Below, piece after piece: positions 56,922 to 64,000 of a DNA stretch of 64,000 nt. Below the pieces are notes generated by a model, which was not told the origin of the DNA, did no database searches, and saw only the letters and a list, made by a program, of their open reading frames with translations. The number at the start of each line of letters is the position of its first letter. Within the stretch, counting starts at the first letter, position 1. Source of the DNA: Lojkania enalia (taxonomy: Eukaryota; Ascomycota; Dothideomycetes; Pleosporales); contig ML986610.1 in the NCBI GenBank assembly GCA_010094045.1, positions 248,001-312,000 on the forward strand, in the 5' to 3' direction. A program made the translations under genes and the position numbers.

Positions 56922-59422
56922 GACTTATTAAATCCGATCAGCCCGGAATGGATAATACCATTCCGAAAATCGTTGTGTTTAGCTTCATTGCCATGTTGGG
57001 ATCCAATGAGAAGCCCGGTGGCGTTTTCCGCAGCCCCATGAGCTATTCACCAAAACTGCCTAAATTCAAGATTGCTCAGATGCTCGTTGTACATAGAGCC
57101 GTCCCGGCTGCGGACGAAGGCGAAGGCGAACACCCATGGGACTTGCTGGATGAGATAAAAACAAGATAGTGAAAAGATACTGTGAGCTGATTCCGTTATA
57201 TCTTGCCATGCCCTTTATTTTGTGAGGAAGGTGTTAGAACCAGCCCAACTTGGGGCTGATTGCGCAGCCTACAGTGTAGCGCTATAAAGCTGACAGACAG
57301 TGGTTAGGATTCAGCACAAGGCGAATTAGCAAGCGAGTAGACTGAATACGCTTATTTCTTGAGAAGCATACGAATGCCTTGGTGAGGCTAGATCGATGCA
57401 GTATTTTACCTAAGCAAGTTGGCAGAGCCGTACTAACAGCTAAATAATATAGAGGCAGTAATCCTTACGCAGCTATAAATAGGCAAGATATTCCTTAACG
57501 AGTATTTATACAAGATTAAGATATTAGATATAGCGGTATATAAGTATAGATATCTGGGGTTGAGAGTGTACTTTCTCTTCTTATATAGGCGATAGAAGTA
57601 GAAAAGAGCAAAGCTAAGGCAGCACGATAGAGAGCGGTTCGGAGAGCTATCGTACACGCTAGAAGGGTACCTAAGTAGATATAAGGGAGGATAGAGTATT
57701 AGAAGCCAGATATTGAGGTAGTTAGAGCAACGGTTAAATTTGTAAAGAACACTAGACAGCTATAGCTAAATTAAAGCCTAATAAGTGTTAAAGAAGAGAA
57801 GGTCGAAGGAAGGAGGCATCTAAGGATGCCCCCTCCTACCCTATAATCGACGATAAGGTAGGCTACCTGTTAACGTGCCTCAGCTGGTACGCTGCTAATT
57901 AAGAGGCATATGACGCTGGAAATATCCTATAGATATAAGGCCTTAATAAGCTATACAGCTTGCCCTATACAGTAGCGTATTACTTTCCTTTTCTTTCCTT
58001 TGTTGAGCATAGAGTCAGGCATCGGACAAGTAGGTCCTATATTTGGTTTCTGAACTGGAGTAGGCGTAATAAAGCAGAGTATATATAGATGGCGCATAGT
58101 AACGGCCTATACCCACAGGGTGCATAGCCATAATAGAACACACACACGCATACGTGGGACACCGAATTTTGAAGGTATTAGAGGGTTGAGTTAGTTGCCT
58201 AGAGGCATAGCTAAAACTGCAGACTAAGGACGGTCCGCCTGCTCACAGCTATAAGTCTAGCTTACCAGATAATATTTGTAAATTACACGTTAACGATTAC
58301 GTACGACGCGTGGCGTCATCTCGCACTAACTAAGGTTAGAAATTGGTTTGATTGGAAGTACGGACTGATCCCTACATAGGCCAGCGCGGCTTGAAAGGGT
58401 GTAGGAATAAAAGAAAGAAAGAAAGAAAGAAAGTTGTTACGGCTAAGCTATTCACAGTTAGCCCCTTGGCAGGTCCAGGGATATATATGTAGCATGTCTC
58501 GCATTTCTAGTCAATAGACGCAGTTTTTCCAACCCTCATCAGAGCCAGCCAGCTCTGACAAAAGTGAATAAGTGCCGACTGCGGTAGCGACCTTACCTGA
58601 ATTTGCGCGCCGCGGTAGACACGGGGCTGAGGTTAACTTCGTAGCATCATAACAAGGTTCTAAGGCTCGGATAAAATCGGTTTGTAAGTGTTTTGGAGAG
58701 ACAAGAACTCAATAATGGTGCTGTAGGGAAGGAACCAGTTTTCGCTCCAATACAAGGCTCTCTGCAAGTTAGGCGCGAAGGCGACAATGCGCATCGTAAT
58801 TTTTAGATTGAAGAGGGTTTAAATGTCCAGAAATAGCTACTGTATATAACTATTACAGCATTATAGTGAATATTAACATGTGCACGGATTTTAAGTTGTT
58901 TGAAGTTGAAGTATCCTTCATTTTTCTCAGCCCAGTGGGTTTCTCAACCCATAGGGAGGGACGTTACTTCAGCACCTTTACTTTGCAAGAGATCACATTC
59001 GATTCATGGCTACGCTTTTTCATTCTTTCCTCCCTCGCTGCGATCCATATCGGTTCAAGCAGCGAGCCATGCCATACTCTACAATGACAAACAACGACGA
59101 CTATGACAGCGGCGCTCGCCCGCCGTGCCAAGGCAAAACTTCAAAACGCCATGCGGAATGCAGTGCAACTCACGACCGCCAAAGAGAGATAGTGAGATAA
59201 CAGGAAAGGTTTTGAGTGAAAAAAAAAAAGTGATGTTGGGATCAAAATATGATACATTGAAGCAAAGATAATGAAGGGGTTTGAGAATGGGAGGGAAACA
59301 AAACTAACTGTAGATGCGGGATGATATATGGTGGTCGATGCGTATAGCTTCACTTTCTTATCCTTTAGTCCGATACATCTCCATACATTGATGAACTCAG
59401 AGAGCGGATAGTGGACGCCGAA
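56922..59422. other. A+T-rich repeat-derived interval
   Basis: From about 57200 to 58350 the sequence is rich in TA steps with stops in all frames; around 57590-57830 short Lys/Arg-rich pieces could be a ruined transposase. 58350-59422 is less extreme and leads to the 3' end of the ferric reductase. No gene is supported. A frame at 56941-57169 in the 3' flank of the secreted-protein gene (starts MDNTIPKIVVFSF) is probably chance. Confidence 0.5.
58411..58433 (+). repeat. AAGA/GAAA microsatellite
   Basis: About six GAAA units in tandem. It lies in the A+T-rich island. Confidence 0.85.
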
Positions 59423-61276
59423 CTAATATGTAAACGCCTCCTCGACAAAATCGATAGCGCCCTGCTCTAGCCTCGGTCTCACCGCCGCCCGTACATCATC
59501 CGCAAAAGCGCCAGAGCCGCACACCGTGACGGCCATGGCACCCACCCTCGTCTTGACCTCCTCATCGATCAGCGTCTCGATCTTGGGGCGACCGGCGATC
59601 ATCCGCACACTCTCGCTCAGCGACTCGATCTTGCGCTTCGGCCGCGTGATGAAGAGCATGATACGCAACACTTTTTTGCGATTGGGCAGCCGGAGGATCT
59701 CATCCATCCAGGGGCGCACCCATTCCAGGCAGTCAGATTCCGGGATCGTCCAGATGAGCATAATCTTTTGGGTGCAGGTCGTGCGGTTGGTGTGCCCGTT
59801 AATTAGGTGCTTGAGGTACATTGTCTGATGCGTTATGCCAACCCCGCCGGCGAAGAGCAGTACAGTGCCGTACGAATCTAGGCTGTGGTGGCCGCCGTAT
59901 GGCCCCTCGACAAGCCCGAAGGTCGTGAAGGCCAGGTCGGGCCGGTTGGCGGCCCTTTCATACATCTTGCGGGTTAGGCCTGTGCGGGCGCGGCAGATGA
60001 AGGAGATTTGCTTAGAGGTGGGCGCCGCGCAGGGGGTGAGCGTTTCGCCTTCGAGTGTCGGGAGCGTGGCTTCTTTGGAATAAATGGGTGAATTTTCCGG
60101 GGACCAGGCGATGGAGAAGGGGTGGCTGGACCAGAGGGCTAGGGCCGGCATGTAGATGTGCGCATGGCAGCCTGGGCGCGGCTGCCAGGGGCGGACTAGG
60201 TCGATTGTCAGTCTGCAGGCCTCGCCCGGCATGGCCTCTACGAGGATCGTGGAGGCTTTCCTGGCGGAGAAGGAATGGTATAGGATACGGCAGAGGCGGA
60301 AGAAGTACTCAAAGGCCCAGAAACCAATGACGATGTGCATCCAGGGTATTTGAGGGAGGCCGTGCTTCTCTAAGTGCAGGTAAACGCCCACGAGGGCCAA
60401 GATGACCATTAGTTTGTGGATGTTGAGAAAGGTTTCGTAGAAGGCGTGGCGGAGGGGTGACCAGGCCTGGATGCCGATGAATATGAAGCAGACAGTTCCT
60501 ACCATACCCCATGTGTATGATTCTTCCACGCGAAGAGCCTCGCCAATGTCTGCTACGGTTCCGCCTGTGGCGACGGTTGCCATCCATGCTGCCGTATGCA
60601 CTATGGCCTCAAGAATTGTGATGCGGGCGGCCCATCTATGAAACAGGTTGAAATCGTCATATGAGACTTGTAGGAGGGGAATTAGCGGGTTATTGCGGAG
60701 AGCAAAAAGGACCGTTGGGATCAGGTTTAGAGCAGCGAGAGTCCCCGAGCGGCCACGGAGCGCAGCAGCAACAGACATGGACTCTGGGTTGTTCCAGGGA
60801 AGCACTAGGCAGTAGGCGATGTTGCTTCCAAAGTACAAGATCAGGATGATGGTGTGCCACCGACCAGGCAATGTTCCATTATCGATGGCCGCGGAGATCT
60901 GAAAACCCTTGTTGTGCCGTTTGTGGAATAATGGGGCAACGAGAACGTGTCGCTGTATCCACGGCCACCATGTTGTTTGATTGACGGCCCAGTATCCTTG
61001 GTTGCGACCGGCTGTCATGCCACTCAGGTGCCTCATATGCTTCTGAGCCATGCCATATATCCGTAGCAACAGGGTAGCTAAGCCGACGCCAATGAAGCAG
61101 TAGAGTAGCACATCAACCCATAGATAGTTGCCGACTTGGTCGACGCCGGTGAGGCCGTGTGTGTAATTGAGACTCTCGCCCGGGAGCCATGAATCGAGGA
61201 TGCCCCTGCGGGCATGCAGATCGCGGCCGAAGAAAGATTCGGGCTCCAGTCTCCGGGACTGGGGGTGGGGCAACAT
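59423..61276 (-). CDS. Ferric reductase / NADPH oxidase-like transmembrane reductase
   Basis: It transfers electrons from NADPH through FAD and two hemes across the plasma membrane to reduce ferric iron (or copper) before uptake. One exon, 617 residues from ATG 61276. Four heme histidines sit in the core helices at H213, H227, H287 and H301, each pair 14 residues apart, as in the family. The FAD site is HPFSIAW (385-391). NADPH-binding blocks are VEGPYGG (456-462), LLFAGGVGIT and, near the end, VCGSGAFADDVR. The last residues EEAFTY correspond to the usual aromatic C-terminus. The N-terminal outer segment is short and has no clear signal peptide. I saw no high-affinity iron permease or multicopper oxidase nearby. 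Confidence 0.93.
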   Translation of the reverse strand: MLPHPQSRRLEPESFFGRDLHARRGILDSWLPGESLNYTHGLTGVDQVGNYLWVDVLLYCFIGVGLATLLLRIYGMAQKHMRHLSGMTAGRNQGYWAVNQTTWWPWIQRHVLVAPLFHKRHNKGFQISAAIDNGTLPGRWHTIILILYFGSNIAYCLVLPWNNPESMSVAAALRGRSGTLAALNLIPTVLFALRNNPLIPLLQVSYDDFNLFHRWAARITILEAIVHTAAWMATVATGGTVADIGEALRVEESYTWGMVGTVCFIFIGIQAWSPLRHAFYETFLNIHKLMVILALVGVYLHLEKHGLPQIPWMHIVIGFWAFEYFFRLCRILYHSFSARKASTILVEAMPGEACRLTIDLVRPWQPRPGCHAHIYMPALALWSSHPFSIAWSPENSPIYSKEATLPTLEGETLTPCAAPTSKQISFICRARTGLTRKMYERAANRPDLAFTTFGLVEGPYGGHHSLDSYGTVLLFAGGVGITHQTMYLKHLINGHTNRTTCTQKIMLIWTIPESDCLEWVRPWMDEILRLPNRKKVLRIMLFITRPKRKIESLSESVRMIAGRPKIETLIDEEVKTRVGAMAVTVCGSGAFADDVRAAVRPRLEQGAIDFVEEAFTY

Positions 61277-64000
61277 TTATGTGTGTGGAAAGAAGAAGTT
61301 GTTTGCGAGAATCGGGTTGTACAGGCGCGTGGTGACTGACGTCGTTGGGTGTGTCAGTGGGTTGCTATTCTTCACAGATCCGACAGGGACGCCAATGAAA
61401 AGCGCGCACACCGGGTGCAAAAAAACAAAGATGTGGTTTGATGGGCGAAAGGACATGCGCGAATCGGGTATGCACCAAGCTTTATCCCGCCAGAGGTGGA
61501 GGAATGAAAAGCGGGTTGCTGGAGGAGCGCGAGCCGTGGTGACGGGGGAACAAAGGCCTTGTTCACCGAGAATGCATCACAATGCCCTTATAGTGTCGCG
61601 AAAACCAAGGGTGCTGTGCAGTGGCTCCGCGCTGTCTAAATGGCCGCTGGGCAATTCCCACGTGGAGCTGAATATGCACAATGAAGGGTGAAAGCAGCTG
61701 TCGAAGCTGCGCTGGTGAATGGCAGTCCTGGAGTGAACGGTAGAGACTATCGGAGCCTGTGGGTGAGTCGTCGCCCGCGTTAGGTACGGCAGAGTCTTGT
61801 GAGAAGATGTAGATGGTTGTCGTCCTTGGGATACGGTCAAAAATGCAATTGCGGAACGAAGTCACAAGAGATAGTCAGCTACCTCTCTCTTGAGTACCTC
61901 TGTAGCCAGGGGAAAGGAGCACCAAAAGAGTGAATGGAGCAGCAGCTCGTTTGAGAAAGAATGAATCGAACGAGAGCAGCGTGGTCAAAACGAATGAACA
62001 ACAGTAAAGAACTGTTAGAAGCGAATGAATGACAACCCCCAGCGGTGCGGCCGTGAAGTCAGAAGGAGGAGCAAGGGGGGTAACGGCTGGATAAGAGCAG
62101 GCCGCGGGTGGAGAGGTGGGATAGCGGGCCCACTCGACTGGCCAGCATCACCCGAGCAAACGAGTCGCTGAAACGGGGCCAAGGGGCCGCCCAGCCAATG
62201 TCAGCCCTGTGCCTGGATGCGCCATGAAACCGCTTGGGCCGCCGCCTGGGTTCCGGCGAAACTTATTGTGACTTTGTATCGGCTTGTGATGCGGTCGCTG
62301 CGAGACCGTCGAATCGCGCTGCTGTTTCGTTGCCTCACTGCCGCATGGCGAGGAAACACTATCACCGCTGGACATGCATTACGAGCCACTCGACTAACAT
62401 TCCGGAGTCGTCCTCTTAGTCGGACCTCGTACGATGACTGCGCATGCCATGCACACCGATTTATCCTCCGGAAATTAGTGCAATCACCGTAACGATTATC
62501 TTGCCTCTCAAGCCTCCCCCATATCTCACGCTACTGTACCTCTACCAGCTGAGCCGCATGAAACACCGTGCAAATGATGCAACGATCCAGACCAGTGGCG
62601 CTGTTTCCTGTCTGGGCTAGTGCCCCCTCAGCCCCGGAACCCAGAGTCGATCTCTGCCCCCCTAAGCGACGCTGGTGTCGAGTGAGGGTTGATCCAGGTC
62701 GATGGTATTTACTGCGTACCGCTGCATGAACACATTAAGTATACGATCGATATCGATACGTGGATATCCTGACCATGTTAAGGCCCTCTCCTTCACCCCA
62801 ACCTCCACGTGAAGTGAGGTCATTGTCCCGTTAACGTGGCCCATTCACCTTCGGAACATAGGTAGCGCTCAGGGGCCACACCCGCCCAACCGTTGACAGC
62901 CACACCAAAATCCTACAATCTCCACCCGGTGCTCGGTATACAGAAAAAAAAAAAAAAAAAAATTACCGCCAATCGCTCGTCTCCACTGACGCGAACCTGC
63001 GGCTCTCCACCTGCATAGGCGCAATATCATGCTACGATAGGCTTGCGATATCGTGCAATATAATAGAATCATGCACACGGGGCTCAATGCAATGGCCGTA
63101 TATCAGCGCTATACTATATCATTCTCAAAGCACACCATTCTATTACTTATTAACCCGGCTACACCATCCCGTCATCCTACACAAGATAACCAAAGATCTA
63201 GCCACCTCCCAACCCTCCTTTCGCTACAGATAAACCCGAAACCGCCATCCTGATCCGCCATCCCACTTCCACAATATTGTGTATTTATACAGTACAATGT
63301 AAACAAATTGAAACGGCGAACCATGTTCTTTCGCAGTGAACTTCATCACAAGTATTTCTAACACCTACGAGACGTCGCTAGGAGACCACCAGCTAGGCAC
63401 GCGGTTCAGTCGGTATGATATCCATATCGGTCATTTTTTTTTCTAGTCTGTTTGAATGGACCCGCTCTACGATAGCACCAAGGCATGTACCGTGCACGCT
63501 ACCCCTCAACACTATCCCTTCGTCACGAACCGCACTCATCAGAGCATGACATTGCAAAGAAACCACTCCATCATCATCCCGTACAAGTCCAAGCCATGCA
63601 TCGAAATACAATACAAAACAAAAACATCCCACTTTTCGAGAATCGGCGCCTGGCAAGTAGTCTCAAGCAACATGGAGAGACATGCCTACCAGCAATCAAT
63701 ATATCTCCGCGACAAACGGTTATCGCAAGTCATGCATTCCATTCCATACAACGCATACCCAAAATGCGACCCAAAAAAAAAGCCCACCAAAAAGCAGCCA
63801 GGCATTATCACCCGCTACACAACATCTAATAAATCTCTTCCCTACCTCCTTTCCTAGTATCTATCCACAATCCTGCAAGATAAATACTTCTCCCAACGGA
63901 CAACAAATTTTCCCCAGTAGCCCAGCCATCCATCGAATCGCCCGCTTTCCTGTCTCCACGTTTTCCCAATCCCACCCGTTCTCCCTAGTGACCCGCTCCA
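61277..64000. other. Ferric reductase upstream region and gene-free remainder
   Basis: About 2.7 kb without a supportable gene. 61277-62150 should hold the ferric reductase promoter. Plain GATA words occur on both strands (for example about 61748 and 61869), but I did not find the ATC-W-GATAA form used by siderophore-repressor GATA factors. 63050-64000 has low-complexity, A/C-rich sequence that may be the 3' flank of a gene beyond the window. Confidence 0.5.
62944..62962 (+). repeat. Poly-A run of 19
   Basis: Uninterrupted adenine run in otherwise mixed DNA. It could be a mononucleotide microsatellite or the trace of a retroposed sequence. No target-site duplication was recognised. Confidence 0.8.

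Noticed and set aside
56573..57169. 198-codon frame overlapping the end of the secreted Cys-rich gene
   Set aside because: It is a shadow in another phase of a supported coding exon and continues only into the 3' flank.
61167..61691. 174-codon plus-strand frame overlapping the ferric reductase start
   Set aside because: It is antisense to the reductase N-terminus and promoter and shows no family features.
1..64000. CRISPR arrays, rRNA genes, intact transposons, or a secondary-metabolite cluster
   Set aside because: No regularly spaced repeats, no rRNA-like sequence, no intact transposase or reverse transcriptase, and no PKS, NRPS or terpene cyclase were seen.

Overview
The window is nuclear DNA of a filamentous ascomycete (Pezizomycotina). 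Genes carry short introns, mostly 47-60 bases, with GTATGT/GTAAGT-type donors, a CTAAC-like branch site and an AG acceptor. The proteins are typical of that group: Zn2Cys6 regulator, DUF1989 protein, UTP10, NRDE-2, mitochondrial PSD, NOX-like ferric reductase. Several A+T-rich, gene-free islands look like repeats degraded by repeat-induced point mutation (RIP). I cannot fix the class from sequence alone.

Layout. 0-7 kb is mostly decayed: the 3' end of a coiled-coil gene, then an A+T-rich island, a broken small-secreted-protein gene, a broken lectin-like membrane-protein gene and a frameshifted ORF. 7-13 kb holds a SANT/Myb-like nuclear protein, a small hypothetical membrane protein and a protein kinase that appears to continue past its first in-frame stop through introns. 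14.7-33.4 kb is a dense housekeeping block: NRDE2 and UTP10 (divergent), a short-chain dehydrogenase, LEU4, a DENN/DUF4484 protein divergent from a DUF1989 protein, and adenine deaminase AAH1. 33.4-37.7 kb is a long gene-free interval before a Zn2Cys6 transcription factor. 42.4-44.5 kb is glutamate decarboxylase with five consecutive tiny exons and a GC-AG intron. 45.5-52 kb has an unassigned tail-membrane protein, PSD1 and, divergent from it, a Herp/Usa1-like ubiquitin-domain ER protein. 52-61 kb alternates repeat-derived A+T-rich DNA with a secreted Cys-rich protein and a ferric reductase. The last 2.7 kb holds no gene I can support.

Neighbouring genes do not form one pathway; this is ordinary chromosomal gene order. 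There is amino-acid and purine metabolism (LEU4, GAD, AAH1), ribosome biogenesis (UTP10), RNA surveillance or silencing (NRDE2), mitochondrial lipid synthesis (PSD1), ER quality control (Herp-like) and iron uptake (ferric reductase). I found no biosynthetic cluster, CRISPR, intact transposon or convincing tRNA. Exon structures were spliced by hand, and the phase of every join was checked arithmetically. No completely new system is evident. The best leads are the uncharacterised kinase tail, two unassigned membrane or secreted proteins, the GAD microexons and the decayed accessory genes.
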